From Aeromicrobium sp. (GTDB taxonomy: Bacteria; Actinomycetota; Actinomycetes; Propionibacteriales; Nocardioidaceae): a stretch of 40,732 bases of DNA. The translations under genes were made by a program, and so were the position numbers. The first letter of the stretch is position 1. Every line of letters begins with the position of its first letter. Of this stretch, positions 1 to 10,268 are shown in pieces. The notes under the pieces are model-generated. The model did not search any database. It saw only the letters and a program-made list of their open reading frames with translations, and had not been told where the DNA came from. The DNA lies in NCBI GenBank assembly GCA_025965175.1, contig JAOPXL010000063.1, positions 1-40,732 on the forward strand, in the 5' to 3' direction.

Positions 1-6
1 GCCCCC

Positions 7-59
7 CAGTGGCGCAGATGTGGACGACACGCCGTCCAAAATGTGCATCTTGCGCCAGT
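7..59. terminator. Imperfect hairpin downstream of meaB
   Basis: Bases 10-20 (TGGCGCAGATG) pair with 46-57 (CATCTTGCGCCA) with a one-base bulge, and an inner 5-bp stem (21-25 with 34-38) closes an 8-nt loop. It starts 14 bases past the meaB stop in the direction of minus-strand transcription, so it is a reasonable 3' end for the mut operon. There is no clear U tract. The TGGCGCA core recurs in the hairpin at 38087-38154, so it may also be a member of a dispersed palindromic repeat. Confidence 0.5.
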
Positions 60-72
60 CGCGGGTCGGAGT

Positions 73-1044
73 TCAGGAGTCGTACGCCTCGAGGATCTGG
101 TCGGCGGCGGTCGCGGCGGGGAGCTCCCCGGACAGCACGGCCTCACGGATCTCGGCGCGGACCGCGGCGACGGTGGGGTCGGTGCGCAGGCGCTGGTCGA
201 GCTCGTCGCGGACCAGTGCCCAGGTGAAGTCGAGCTGCTGCTGGGCGCGCTTCTCGCGCAGCCCGCGGGTGCCGAGGAACTCGCGGTGCCGGATGATCCG
301 GCTCCACACCGTGTCGATGCCGGTGCCGTCGAGCGCCGAGCAGGTCAGCACCGGCGGGACCCAGCCTTGCGTCCCGGCGTGCACGAGCCGTAGCGCGCCG
401 GCGAGGTCCTTGGCCGTCACCTCGGCCTCCTGCGCCCGGTCAGCATCAGCCTTGTTGACTGCGACGACGTCGGCGATCTCCAGGATGCCCTTCTTGATCC
501 CCTGGAGCTGGTCGCCCGTGCGCGCGATCGTCAGGAACAGAAATGTGTCGACCATCCCCGCGACCGTGATCTCGGACTGCCCCACCCCAACAGTCTCGAC
601 GAGGATCACGTCGTAGCCCGCCGCCTCGAGGATCGTCATGGCCTGGCTCGTGGCGCGCGCGACCCCGCCGAGGGTCCCGGCGCTGGGCGAGGGCCGGATG
701 TACGCATCGGGGCTCACCGCGAGCGTCGACATGCGGGTCTTGTCCCCGAGGACCGAACCCCCCGTGCGTACGCTCGACGGGTCGACGGCGAGCACTCCGA
801 CCCGGTGGCCCTCCTCGATCAGGTGCGAGCCGAGGGCCTCGATGAAAGTCGACTTGCCGACCCCCGGGACGCCCGAGATGCCGACCCGGATCGCCCCGCC
901 CGCGTCGGGCGTCAGGACCCCAAGCAGCTCGCGCGCCTCGGCCCGGTGGTCGGCCCGGCTCGACTCGACCAGTGTGATGGCCCGCGAGATCGCAGCCCGC
1001 TTGCCGACCTTGACATCGTCGGACAGGTCTGAGACGTCGACCAT
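73..1044 (-). CDS. meaB: Methylmalonyl-CoA mutase-associated GTPase MeaB
   Basis: A 323-residue G3E-family P-loop GTPase. It acts as a chaperone for methylmalonyl-CoA mutase, gating adenosylcobalamin delivery and protecting or rescuing the enzyme during turnover. Walker A GVPGVGKST is at residues 58-66, the switch region ETVGVGQSE follows mid-protein, and NKAD is the guanine-specificity motif. Length is typical of MeaB/ArgK proteins. The ATG overlaps the mutB stop by one base (TGATG), so translation is coupled and the gene is the last of the mutA-mutB-meaB operon. The older name ArgK (arginine transport kinase) is a misannotation for this family. Confidence is high from both sequence and context. 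Confidence 0.96.
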   Translation of the reverse strand: MVDVSDLSDDVKVGKRAAISRAITLVESSRADHRAEARELLGVLTPDAGGAIRVGISGVPGVGKSTFIEALGSHLIEEGHRVGVLAVDPSSVRTGGSVLGDKTRMSTLAVSPDAYIRPSPSAGTLGGVARATSQAMTILEAAGYDVILVETVGVGQSEITVAGMVDTFLFLTIARTGDQLQGIKKGILEIADVVAVNKADADRAQEAEVTAKDLAGALRLVHAGTQGWVPPVLTCSALDGTGIDTVWSRIIRHREFLGTRGLREKRAQQQLDFTWALVRDELDQRLRTDPTVAAVRAEIREAVLSGELPAATAADQILEAYDS

Positions 1045-3227
1045 CAGCCGGCGGACGCCGTGCGCAGCTTGTCCAGGAGGTCCAGCGCCGAGTCAGCGAT
1101 GACGGTGCCGGGCGGGAAGACCGCGGCGGCGCCCATCTCGAGCAGCGTCGGCACGTCGTCGGGCGGGATGACGCCGCCGATGACGACCATGATGTCGGGA
1201 CGTCCCAGCTCGGTCAGCGACTCCTTGAGCGCCGGCAGGAGCGTGAGGTGGCCCGCCGCGAGGCTCGAGACGCCGACGATGTGCACGTCGGCGTCGATCG
1301 CCTGCTGGGCGACCTCCTCGGGCGTCGAGAACAGCGGGCCGACGTCGACGTCGAAGCCCATGTCGGCGAACGCCGTCACGATGACCTTCTGACCGCGGTC
1401 GTGCCCGTCCTGGCCCATCTTGGCGACCAGGATGCGCGGGCGGCGGCCCTCGGCCTTCTCGAAGTCCTCGGTGGCCGCGATGACCTGGGCGACATTGCCG
1501 GCCTGACCGGCCTCGGTGCGGTACACACCTGAGATCGTACGGATGACGGCCTGGTGGCGCCCGTAGACCTTCTCCAGTGCGTCGGAGATCTCGCCGACCG
1601 TGGCCTTGGCACGGGCCGCGTCGACCGCCAGGGTCAGCAAATTGTCGTCGAGCGAGCCGTCGCTGGCCGAGCCGCGCTCGGCGCTGCGTGTCAGCGCCGC
1701 GAGGGCCGCGTCGACGTCGTCCTGGTTGCGCTCGGCACGCAACCGCTCGAGCTTGGCGATCTGCGAGGCGTACACCGCCTTGTTGTCGACCTTGAGCACC
1801 TCGAGCGGGTCCTCGTCGGGCAGCCGGTAGGTGTTGACGCCGATGACGGCCTGCGTGCCGGCGTCGATCCGGGCCTGGGTGCGGGCCGCGGCCTCCTCGA
1901 TGCGCATCTTGGGGATGCCGGCCTCGATCGCCTTCGACATGCCGCCGGCCTTCTCGACCTCCTGGATGTGCGCCCAGGCGCGGTTGGCGAGGTCGTGGGT
2001 CAGCTTCTCGACGTAGTAGGAGCCGCCCCACGGGTCGATGATGTCGGTCGTGCCGGACTCCTGCTGCAGCAACAGCTGGGTGTTGCGGGCGATGCGGGCG
2101 CTGAAGTCGGTCGGCAGCGCGATGGCCTCGTCGAGGGCGTTGGTGTGCAGCGACTGGGTGTGGCCCTGGGTCGCGGCCATCGCCTCGATCGCGGTGCGGC
2201 CGACGTTGTTGTAGACGTCCTGCGCCGTCAGCGACCAGCCCGACGTCTGGCTATGCGTGCGTAGGCTCAGCGACTTGGGGTTCTGGGGGTTGAAGTCAGC
2301 GACGAGCTGGGCCCACAGCGCGCGGGCGGCGCGGAGCTTGGCGACCTCCATGTAGAAGTTCATCCCGATGGCCCAGAAGAAGCTCAGCCGCGGCGCGAAC
2401 GCGTCGATGTCCAGGCCGACATCGAGCCCCGCGCGGATGTACTCGACACCGTCGGCAAGCGTGTAGGCGAGCTCGAGGTCGTTCGTGGCCCCGGCCTCCT
2501 GGATGTGGTAGCCGGAAATCGAGATGGAGTTGAACCGCGGCATCTTCTGCGCCGTGTACGCGAAGATGTCCGAGATGATCCGCATCGACGGCGCCGGCGG
2601 GTAGATGTAGGTGTTGCGGACCATGAACTCCTTGAGGATGTCGTTCTGGATGGTCCCGGAGAGCTTCTCGGGCGGCACGCCCTGCTCCTCCGCCGCGACG
2701 ATGTAGAGCGCGAGCACCGGCAGCACCGCGCCGTTCATCGTCATCGACACGCTCATCTCGTCGAGGGGTATGCCCTCGAAGAGCTTGCGGGTGTCGTAGA
2801 TCGAGTCGATCGCCACGCCGGCCATCCCGACGTCGCCGACGACGCGCGGGTTGTCGGAGTCGTAGCCGCGGTGGGTCGCCAGATCGAACGCGACCGACAG
2901 GCCCTTCTGGCCTGCGGCCAGGTTGCGACGGTAGAACGCGTTGGACTCCTCGGCGGTGGAGAAGCCGGCGTACTGGCGGATCGTCCACGGCTGGGTCGTG
3001 TACATCGCCGGGTAGGGCCCACGCAGGAACGGGCTCAGGCCCGGGTAGGTGTCGAGGGCGTCGAGGCCCTCGAGGTCGTCGGCGGTGTAGAGGCCCTCGA
3101 CGTCGATGCCCTCCGGCGCGGCCCACGGCTGGGCGCCGTCGGTCGCCCGGGCGTACGTCTCGGGGTCGGGCTCGTAGGCCTGATCGGGATCGAGCGGAAG
3201 GCCCTGGAAGCTCTCGGGAACGGTCAT
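1044..3227 (-). CDS. mutB: Methylmalonyl-CoA mutase large (alpha) subunit
   Basis: A 727-residue catalytic subunit of the adenosylcobalamin-dependent mutase that interconverts (R)-methylmalonyl-CoA and succinyl-CoA, used in propionate and odd-chain or branched acyl-CoA catabolism. The N-terminal two thirds is the substrate-binding TIM barrel (for example the [17 protein letters not shown] stretch). The C-terminal cobalamin-binding domain carries MGQDGHDRG, with the axial ligand His at residue 609. Length is normal. The ATG overlaps the mutA stop in an ATGA, giving tight stoichiometric coupling with the small subunit. No methylmalonyl-CoA epimerase gene lies in the window, so it must be elsewhere. 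Confidence 0.97.
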   Translation of the reverse strand: MTVPESFQGLPLDPDQAYEPDPETYARATDGAQPWAAPEGIDVEGLYTADDLEGLDALDTYPGLSPFLRGPYPAMYTTQPWTIRQYAGFSTAEESNAFYRRNLAAGQKGLSVAFDLATHRGYDSDNPRVVGDVGMAGVAIDSIYDTRKLFEGIPLDEMSVSMTMNGAVLPVLALYIVAAEEQGVPPEKLSGTIQNDILKEFMVRNTYIYPPAPSMRIISDIFAYTAQKMPRFNSISISGYHIQEAGATNDLELAYTLADGVEYIRAGLDVGLDIDAFAPRLSFFWAIGMNFYMEVAKLRAARALWAQLVADFNPQNPKSLSLRTHSQTSGWSLTAQDVYNNVGRTAIEAMAATQGHTQSLHTNALDEAIALPTDFSARIARNTQLLLQQESGTTDIIDPWGGSYYVEKLTHDLANRAWAHIQEVEKAGGMSKAIEAGIPKMRIEEAAARTQARIDAGTQAVIGVNTYRLPDEDPLEVLKVDNKAVYASQIAKLERLRAERNQDDVDAALAALTRSAERGSASDGSLDDNLLTLAVDAARAKATVGEISDALEKVYGRHQAVIRTISGVYRTEAGQAGNVAQVIAATEDFEKAEGRRPRILVAKMGQDGHDRGQKVIVTAFADMGFDVDVGPLFSTPEEVAQQAIDADVHIVGVSSLAAGHLTLLPALKESLTELGRPDIMVVIGGVIPPDDVPTLLEMGAAAVFPPGTVIADSALDLLDKLRTASAG

Positions 3228-5032
3228 GCGCCTAGCTCCTGTCGGATCGAGCGGAGGAAGGCCAGTGCGTCCAGCCCCATCGCGATGGTCGTGTCGGCGC
3301 CGACGTCAGCCTTGCCGGCGAGGACGACGTACGTCGCTCCCGCCACGCGCAGTGCCGTGACAAGGTCGGCCCCCCAGGCCTCGTAGGCCTTGTCGTTGCC
3401 GACCAGGGCCACGACGGAAGGCTTGCCGGCCTCGTCGTAGGCCGCCAGCAGGTCATCGACGCCCTCGGTCGGTCCCGCCACGACGGTGTCGACACCGCCG
3501 GCGGCGAGCAGGTTGGCGGCGAACGTTGCGCGGGCCGTGTAGCCGGCGACCGTCCCCATCGAGGCCAGGAAAACCGGATCGGCGGCGCGGTCGTCGCGCA
3601 GCGCCTCGAACTCCCCGCCGTAGCGGTGCACTTCGAGTGGGCGGTCGTACGGGCGACGCTCCGGCAGCTGCTCGTGCAGGTTGGGGAACTCCGAGACACC
3701 GGTCAGGGGGCGGGTGCGCTTCGCGATGTCGAGCGCACGGGCCGAGACCGTCTCGTCGACCGCGGACCGGACCAGGTCGAGGGCCGCGTCGAGGCTGCCG
3801 GTCGCGTCGATCTGGCCGAACAGCTGCCACGCGGCCCGGGCCAGGTCGTCGGTCAGCTTCTCGACAGCGTGGGAGCCGCCGGCGGGGTCGGTCACCGCGG
3901 CGACGTGCGACTCGCTGATCAGGAGGCTCGACGTGTTGCGGGCGATGCGACGGCTGAACGGCTCCGGCAGGCCCAGCGGCTCGTCGAACGGCAGGACAGT
4001 CACGGACGCGGCGCCGCCGACTCCCGCGGAGAACGCCGCGACGGTCGTGCGGAGCATGTTCACGTACGGGTCGTACCGCGACATCATGGGCCGCGAGGTG
4101 ACGGCGTGCTGCAGCTGGCCCGCAGCGGCGGACGTGACGCCGCTGAGCTCGACGACCCGGTTCCACAGACGGCGTGCGGCGCGCAGCTTGGCGATCGTCG
4201 GGAACTGCTCGTCGGTCGCGGCGTAGCGGAAGTCGATCAGGCCGGCCGCCTCCTCGACCGTGAACCCGGCCTCGGTGAGCACCCGGAGGTACGTCGCGCC
4301 GGCGGCCAGCGAGTAGGCGAGCTCCTGCACGTCCGAGGCGCCGGCGTCGTGGACCGCGGTGGCGTCGACCGTGACGGCGCGGATCCCGAGCGGATGTGCC
4401 AGACGGGCGAGCTCCTCGACGACGTCAAGGCTGGTCTCTCCTCGGCCACGGAATCGCGCACCTATCGGATCACCGCCAAGACTCGTGCCAGGAGCGGGTG
4501 TGACGGCCTTGTCGGCGATGACGCCGGCCAGCGCCTGTGCCGCCTGGACGGGCTCGAACGGCGCGTCGATCGCGATGGCAGCGAGGTCGACGAACACCGG
4601 CTCGAGGATCGTCGCGAGCGCGTCGATCCGGACGCCGCCGGTACCGACTGAGAGCCACAGCGAGTTGACGCCGTTCTCCAGGTCGGTCACGACGTCCTTC
4701 GCGGTGCGCTCCGGATCAGGATCGGTGAACCAGGCGCGGACGTCCCAGCCGTCCAGCTCACGCGTCGCCGTGCTGCCGCGTGTGAACGGCGCCTGGCCCG
4801 GGAGTCCCCCGTCCGGCAGGTCGGCGCTCAGGCTGGGAGTGCCGAGCGGGGTGACGGCGATGCCGTCGAGCGTCGTCGTGCCGAGCCGGGACCACACGTC
4901 CGTGTCGGGGGCGTCGTCGGCGAGCTTGCGGGACTTGCGGAGCACGGCCGCGGCGGCCTTCTCCCACTCGTCCAGCGTGTGCTCGAGGCCTTCGCTGAGC
5001 GGGACGTCGGGGGTGGAACCGTCGGAGGACAT
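3224..5032 (-). CDS. mutA: Methylmalonyl-CoA mutase small (beta) subunit
   Basis: A 602-residue non-catalytic partner of MutB. It keeps the barrel-plus-cobalamin-domain fold, but the C-terminal region has no DxHxxG motif (it reads [20 protein letters not shown] there), as expected for the beta subunit that does not bind B12. The start at 5032 is chosen because a good -10 hexamer TACGAT (5040-5045) sits seven bases upstream of this ATG with no Shine-Dalgarno, the usual actinobacterial leaderless arrangement. In-frame ATGs at 5041 and 5083 are alternatives. First gene of the mut operon, 69 bases downstream of the small gene ending at 5102. Confidence 0.93.
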   Translation of the reverse strand: MSSDGSTPDVPLSEGLEHTLDEWEKAAAAVLRKSRKLADDAPDTDVWSRLGTTTLDGIAVTPLGTPSLSADLPDGGLPGQAPFTRGSTATRELDGWDVRAWFTDPDPERTAKDVVTDLENGVNSLWLSVGTGGVRIDALATILEPVFVDLAAIAIDAPFEPVQAAQALAGVIADKAVTPAPGTSLGGDPIGARFRGRGETSLDVVEELARLAHPLGIRAVTVDATAVHDAGASDVQELAYSLAAGATYLRVLTEAGFTVEEAAGLIDFRYAATDEQFPTIAKLRAARRLWNRVVELSGVTSAAAGQLQHAVTSRPMMSRYDPYVNMLRTTVAAFSAGVGGAASVTVLPFDEPLGLPEPFSRRIARNTSSLLISESHVAAVTDPAGGSHAVEKLTDDLARAAWQLFGQIDATGSLDAALDLVRSAVDETVSARALDIAKRTRPLTGVSEFPNLHEQLPERRPYDRPLEVHRYGGEFEALRDDRAADPVFLASMGTVAGYTARATFAANLLAAGGVDTVVAGPTEGVDDLLAAYDEAGKPSVVALVGNDKAYEAWGADLVTALRVAGATYVVLAGKADVGADTTIAMGLDALAFLRSIRQELGA

Positions 5033-5039
5033 AAGGGGC

Positions 5040-5088
5040 ATCGTACGAACCCGACCGTGATGTGGGCCACCCAATGTGATCAATGTGA
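5040..5088 (-). promoter_or_regulatory. Leaderless promoter of mutA with a CAATGTGA direct repeat upstream
   Basis: On the minus strand a -10 element TACGAT (5040-5045) is seven bases from the mutA ATG. No strong -35 is seen. Upstream, CAATGTGA occurs twice in direct repeat (5072-5079 and 5081-5088, plus-strand reading), with a 9-base period. This could be an activator or repressor site; which one is not visible. Confidence 0.5.
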
Positions 5089-5101
5089 CGAACGCGTTAC
5101 G

Positions 5102-5413
5102 TCACGCCGGGTCGACCTCGACGAGGAATCCGGCCATGTCGAGCACCTGGACGTGCTCCGCCGGCGTCGCCGTGATGTCGTGCGCGACGGTGCGGCGGCG
5201 GCCCGTCGCCATGAGGATCCGCACGATCGTGCCGGTCAGCAGGGTGTCGCCGTCGTCGTCGGCGGCGCTGGTGACCTCGCCGGCGAAGTCGCCCGGGAGC
5301 TGTGGCAGGAGCTCGGCGAAGTCCCGGGTCAGGACCGGCCAGGCGATCGTGTCACCCACCGCGAACCCGTCCTCCGTAGCGATGTCCTCGGCCCCGTCCA
5401 CCCATGTCCACAC
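5102..5413 (-). CDS. Small uncharacterised protein upstream of mutA
   Basis: A 103-residue acidic protein I do not recognise with certainty. It starts VWTWVDG and contains FAVGDTIAWPVLT near residue 17, vaguely like small DUF6578-type proteins, but that match is weak. No membrane segment or signal peptide is seen. The GTG start at 5413 is preferred over the longer open frame because TACGGT (5421-5426) lies seven bases upstream, a leaderless promoter, and because extending further would run into serC on the other strand. Divergent from serC across 42 bases. It could be cotranscribed with mutA, but mutA also appears to have its own promoter. Confidence 0.7.
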   Translation of the reverse strand: MWTWVDGAEDIATEDGFAVGDTIAWPVLTRDFAELLPQLPGDFAGEVTSAADDDGDTLLTGTIVRILMATGRRRTVAHDITATPAEHVQVLDMAGFLVEVDPA

Positions 5414-5420
5414 GCCCTCA

Positions 5421-6590
<1,170 letters not shown>

Positions 6591-6593
<3 letters not shown>

Positions 6594-7118
6594 ATTCGTC
6601 CCGTCGACCACGGTGCCCGCACGGTGCAGCTCGCGGTGCTCCTCGTAGATCCCAGCATTGGTGTGCAGCTTCTCGACCTCGGCGTCGGTGAGTTCCCGAC
6701 GGACCTTGGCCGGCACTCCCGCCACGAGTGAGCGCGGCGGTACGACCGTGCCCTCCACGACCAGGGCGCCGGCGGCGATCAGCGACTCGGTGCCGATGAC
6801 TGCGCCATTCATGATCGTCGCGCTCATTCCGACCAGGACGTGGTCCTCGACCGTCGCCCCGTGGATCACGGCGCCGTGCCCGACCGAGACGCCCTCGCCT
6901 AGGACGACGGGCTTGCCCTTGTCGACGTGGAACGCACAGTTGTCCTGCACGTTCGACCGGGCACCGATCGTGATGGGCTCGTTGTCAGCGCGGAGCACCG
7001 CTCCGTACCAGACGCTGGCGCCCTCGCCGATCACGACCGAGCCGGCGAGGACGGCCGTTGGCGCGACCCACGCACTGTCTGCGACCTGAGGAATCTTGTC
7101 TCCGAGAGCGATGAGCAT
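6591..7118 (-). CDS. Gamma-class carbonic anhydrase-like protein
   Basis: A 175-residue left-handed parallel beta-helix (hexapeptide repeat) protein of the gamma carbonic anhydrase/PaaY-YrdA family, expected to form trimers with zinc at subunit interfaces. The three metal-binding histidines are H64, H81 and H86 with the usual spacing. Many members have weak or no CO2 hydratase activity, so substrate is not certain. The start MLIALGDK is chosen because the frame upstream encodes only the tandem repeat array. It is isolated between repeat clusters: inverted copies of the same family flank both ends of the gene. Confidence 0.9.
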
Positions 7119-7140
7119 GCCCACAACGTACCCAAGTGAC

Positions 7141-7247
7141 TCCTCACCGGACCTCCGTGGCTCCTCACCGGACCTCCGTGACTCCTCACCGGACCTCCGT
7201 GACTCCTCACCGGGACCTGCGTGACTCCTCACCGGGACCTGCGTGAC
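7141..7247 (-). repeat. Tandem array of five 21-22-bp repeat units
   Basis: Units at 7141-7161, 7162-7182, 7183-7203 (21 bp each), then 7204-7225 and 7226-7247 (22 bp). In minus-strand reading the core is GTCACGCAGGTCC or GTCACGGAGGTCC followed by GGTGAGGA. Two subtypes are segregated: three 21-bp copies near the carbonic anhydrase start and two identical 22-bp copies near the permease stop. There are no spacers, so it is not a CRISPR. The array ends 22 bases upstream of the carbonic anhydrase start codon, so it lies in its promoter or 5' region. Confidence 0.92.
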
Positions 7248-7255
7248 TCCCCCCG

Positions 7256-8695
7256 TCAGCCGATCCAGCGGCTGATCGGGTCGATCGCGAAGTAGACCAC
7301 GAACAGGACGCTGACGACCCACATCAGCGTGTGCACCTGGGCGACCTTGCCCTTGACGACCTTGAGCAGCACGAACACGATGAAGCCCGCGCCGATGCCG
7401 GCCGTGATCGAGTACGTGAACGGCATCAGGGCGATCGTGAGGAACGCGGGGATCGCGATCTCCTCGTCCTTCCAGTTGATCTCCGCGACCTGGGTCATCA
7501 TCAGGAAGCCCACCAGCACGAGAGCAGGCACGGCGGCCTCGCTCGGGATGTGCTCGACGATCGGCGTGAAGATCGTCGCGAGCAGGAACAGCACGCCCGT
7601 GACGACCGACGCCAGGCCGGTCCTCGCCCCGTCACCGACACCCGAGGCCGACTCGATGTACGACGTGTTGCTCGAGACGCCCGCAGCGCCACCGGCGGCG
7701 GCGGCGATCGAGTCGACGACCAGGATCCGCTGTGCGCCCGCGGGGGTGCCGTCCTCGTCGTTGAGGTCCGCCTCGGCACCGATCGCCGTCATGGTGCCCA
7801 TCGTGTCGAAGAAGTCCGCCAGCAGGAGGCTGAAGACCAGCAGCACGACCGTCACGAAGCCGACTCGCTCGAACGAGCCGAACAGGCTGAACTCGCCCAG
7901 CAGGCCGAAGTCAGGAGACTTGACGACGGAGTCCGGGATCGACGGGACGTTGAGGTTCCAGCCCGTGGGGCTGGGCTTGCCGTCCACGAGGCTCGGTCCT
8001 GCGTCGAAGATCTTCTCGACGACGATCGCGAGGACCGTCGTGGCGGCGATGCCGATGAGGATCGCGCCGGGCACCCGGCGGGCGTGCAGCCCGATCATGA
8101 GCAGCAGGCCGATGCAGAACACCAGCACGGGCCAGCCCGACAGCGTTCCCCCGATGCCCATCCCGATCGGCGGGGCGACGTTGCCGGTCGTGCGGACGAA
8201 GCCTGCGTCGACCAAGCCGATGAGGGCGATGAACAGGCCGATGCCGACCGCGATCGCGGTCTTGAGCTCGCGCGGCACGGCGTCGAAGACGGCCTTCCGG
8301 AAGCCCGTGAGGACCAGCACGAGGATCACGAGGCCCTCGAGCACAACCAGACCCATCGCGTCGGCCCACGACATCTGCGACGCGACCGAGTAGGCCACGA
8401 ACGCGTTGAGGCCGAGCCCCGCGGCCAGTGCCAGCGGGAAGTTGGCGACGACGCCCATCAGGATCGTGAGGACTCCCGCCACGAGCGCCGTGGCGGCCGC
8501 GATCTTCGCCAGGTCCGGCGCCGCCCCCCCGCCGAGGAACTGCCCGTCGGCGTCCTTGACGAAGCCGAGGATCAGCGGGTTGAGGACGATGATGTACGCC
8601 ATCGTCAGGAAGGTCACGACGCCGCCGCGAACTTCCCGGCTGACCGTCGACCCCCGCTCAGCGATCTTGAAGTAGGTGTCGAGCTGTGTACGCAT
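7256..8695 (-). CDS. NCS2-family purine permease (AzgA/PbuG type)
   Basis: A 479-residue polytopic membrane protein of the adenine/guanine/hypoxanthine proton-symporter branch of NCS2. It begins MRTQLDTYFKIAERGST, and the VRGGVVTFLTMAYIIVLNPLIL segment, the GLGLNAFVAY motif and the ADFFDTMGTM motif are hallmarks of the AzgA clade. About 12-14 membrane segments are expected. The ATG at 8695 is supported by GGGAGC about six bases upstream; the longer frame (to 8734) lacks support. Substrate specificity within purines cannot be decided. The stop lies just past the repeat array. Confidence 0.92.
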   Translation of the reverse strand: MRTQLDTYFKIAERGSTVSREVRGGVVTFLTMAYIIVLNPLILGFVKDADGQFLGGGAAPDLAKIAAATALVAGVLTILMGVVANFPLALAAGLGLNAFVAYSVASQMSWADAMGLVVLEGLVILVLVLTGFRKAVFDAVPRELKTAIAVGIGLFIALIGLVDAGFVRTTGNVAPPIGMGIGGTLSGWPVLVFCIGLLLMIGLHARRVPGAILIGIAATTVLAIVVEKIFDAGPSLVDGKPSPTGWNLNVPSIPDSVVKSPDFGLLGEFSLFGSFERVGFVTVVLLVFSLLLADFFDTMGTMTAIGAEADLNDEDGTPAGAQRILVVDSIAAAAGGAAGVSSNTSYIESASGVGDGARTGLASVVTGVLFLLATIFTPIVEHIPSEAAVPALVLVGFLMMTQVAEINWKDEEIAIPAFLTIALMPFTYSITAGIGAGFIVFVLLKVVKGKVAQVHTLMWVVSVLFVVYFAIDPISRWIG

Positions 8696-8770
8696 GAAGC
8701 TCCCGCGTCGGTCCGGTGTGAACCCATGGAGCATGCCAGATGGCTCGGAGCGGCCGTACGGTGGCTGGTC

Positions 8771-9781
8771 TCAGCGCCTGCGGGTCGCGGCCACGCAGAT
8801 CGTGGCGAGCAGTGCCATGACCGCCGCTGCCCAGAACCAGGTCGCGCCGGCGAAGCCGTTGCCCTCCCCCGTCTCGCCCGAGCCCGTGCGGTCCGGCGCG
8901 GCGGTCGTCACCGTCGGCCGGGCCGTCGCCGTCGACTGGGTCGGCTCGGTGAACGGGACCCGGACGAGCGCCGATCCCTTGCCCTCGCTGCCGATCAGGA
9001 ACGACCGGCCCGTCGCCTCCATCGCCAGGGTCTCCCCCTGCTCGGAGTCGGGCAGCGGCAGCCGCGCGACCTGGGTGTACGTCTTCGCGTCGAGGACGTG
9101 CGCCGCACCGTAGTCGCGCGCCACGACGTAACGCCCGTCCGGCGTGAACGCGGCGTCCGTGACGATGCCCGGGGCGGTCGCGTCGACCGCCGTCACCGCG
9201 TTGGGGGTGCCGACAACCGGCTGGTCCGGCACGGCATAGACCTCACCCCCGAGCAGCCCCTTCGTCAGCAGGAGCTTGCGGCCCGACCCCGGGTCGATCG
9301 CCAGCGCCTCGACGTCGCGGGGACCATCCGGGTAGGTGAGGGGATAGTGCGCGACGGACGTCACGATCGTGTTGCCGGCGCCCGGCTCGGGGAGTGCGAG
9401 GAGCGCCGCGTCTGTGCGCTGCCCCCGGTTGTCGCCGGTGTCGGCGATCCAGATCGTCCCGTCCCGGTCGATCGACAACGCCTCGGCGTCGATCAGCTCA
9501 GTGCCCAGGGTCGTGGTCCCCACCACGGCGCCGGTCGAGATCCGCACCGCGAACAGGATCGGGGCGTTGCCGGAGTCGTTGATCGTGTAGGCGAGGTCCT
9601 CGACCGACCGGCTCACGACGAGCCCGCTCGACTCGGTGACCCGCGGGTCGTCGATCCGGCTGACCTCGACGGGCGACCCCTCCGCGCCGTCGGCCCGATC
9701 GACCAGCGAGCTCGCGATCACGATCACGAGCAGGGCGATCAGCAGACCCGGGATGAGAAGACGTCGATAGCGCGGATTCAT
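8771..9781 (-). CDS. Exported membrane-anchored beta-propeller-like protein
   Basis: A 336-residue protein of unknown function. An N-terminal hydrophobic segment (about residues 7-25) could be a signal anchor. The body has recurring propeller-like strands (LAYTINDSGN, IWIADTGDNRGQRTD, RDVEALAIDP, DAAFTPDGRYVVARDY). A Thr/Pro/Gly-rich linker leads to a C-terminal membrane segment (WFWAAAVMALLATICVA) and a basic tail. That is the layout of a surface protein tethered at the membrane with its propeller outside. It sits upstream of the purine permease on the same strand, 75 bases away. No catalytic motif is evident. Confidence 0.8.
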   Translation of the reverse strand: MNPRYRRLLIPGLLIALLVIVIASSLVDRADGAEGSPVEVSRIDDPRVTESSGLVVSRSVEDLAYTINDSGNAPILFAVRISTGAVVGTTTLGTELIDAEALSIDRDGTIWIADTGDNRGQRTDAALLALPEPGAGNTIVTSVAHYPLTYPDGPRDVEALAIDPGSGRKLLLTKGLLGGEVYAVPDQPVVGTPNAVTAVDATAPGIVTDAAFTPDGRYVVARDYGAAHVLDAKTYTQVARLPLPDSEQGETLAMEATGRSFLIGSEGKGSALVRVPFTEPTQSTATARPTVTTAAPDRTGSGETGEGNGFAGATWFWAAAVMALLATICVAATRRR

Positions 9782-9828
9782 GACACGTTCAGCATGACAG
9801 CAGGCCTGGGCCCGCAGGCCCCGGCGGG

Positions 9829-9834
9829 TAGGCT
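9829..9834 (+). promoter_or_regulatory. -10 element of the DUF2530 gene
   Basis: TAGGCT lies exactly six bases upstream of the GTG start at 9841, with no Shine-Dalgarno between them. This implies a leaderless transcript. Confidence 0.55.
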
Positions 9835-9840
9835 GGACCC

Positions 9841-10245
9841 GTGAGCGACGAAGACTGGGTCATCCAGCAGGGCGATGGTCCCGAGACCATCGAGCGCAAG
9901 ATGGGCCACCGCGAGATCGCGCGCCTCGAGCGCGCGGCGCGTCGTCACGAGTTCGGCCGCCCCGAGCTGACCGAGCTCGAGATCGGCAGCAAGACGCACC
10001 GCGTCGCCGAGGTCGAGCCCATGGACGTCGACGGCGTCCGCACCATGACGGTCGGCACGATCGTGTGGGGCGTGCTCGCGATCGGCCTGCTGCCGTTCAT
10101 CGGCACGCTTGACGAGAACGGCCGCACGTGGTGGCTGTGGACCGCGGTCGCCGGCTTCGGGCTGGGCCTGATCGGCATCGAGTACTGCCGTCGCCGCCGC
10201 AACGCCTTGCGGATGCAGCCCGGCCGCCGCCGAAAGGCGGACTGA
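9841..10245 (+). CDS. DUF2530 family small membrane protein
   Basis: A 134-residue protein with a charged N-terminal half and two hydrophobic segments (TVGTIVWGVLAIGLLPFI and WWLWTAVAGFGLGLIGIEY), ending in a very basic tail. The PMDVDGVRTMTVGT stretch before the first segment is typical of the actinobacterial DUF2530 family, whose role is unknown. Divergent from the beta-propeller protein and convergent with the MFS gene 23 bases away. Start choice rests on the leaderless -10 and family length. Confidence 0.85.
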   Translation: MSDEDWVIQQGDGPETIERKMGHREIARLERAARRHEFGRPELTELEIGSKTHRVAEVEPMDVDGVRTMTVGTIVWGVLAIGLLPFIGTLDENGRTWWLWTAVAGFGLGLIGIEYCRRRRNALRMQPGRRRKAD

Positions 10246-10268
10246 GCCGGACCGCACCACCCACGGGA

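Noticed and set aside
7141-7247. CRISPR array
   Set aside because: Units are directly adjacent with no unique spacers, and there are no cas genes.
7331-9844. Very long plus-strand open frame over the permease and beta-propeller genes
   Set aside because: Its residues are dominated by Arg, Asp, Glu and His in the way expected of GC-rich antisense, and both minus-strand genes beneath it have clear families.
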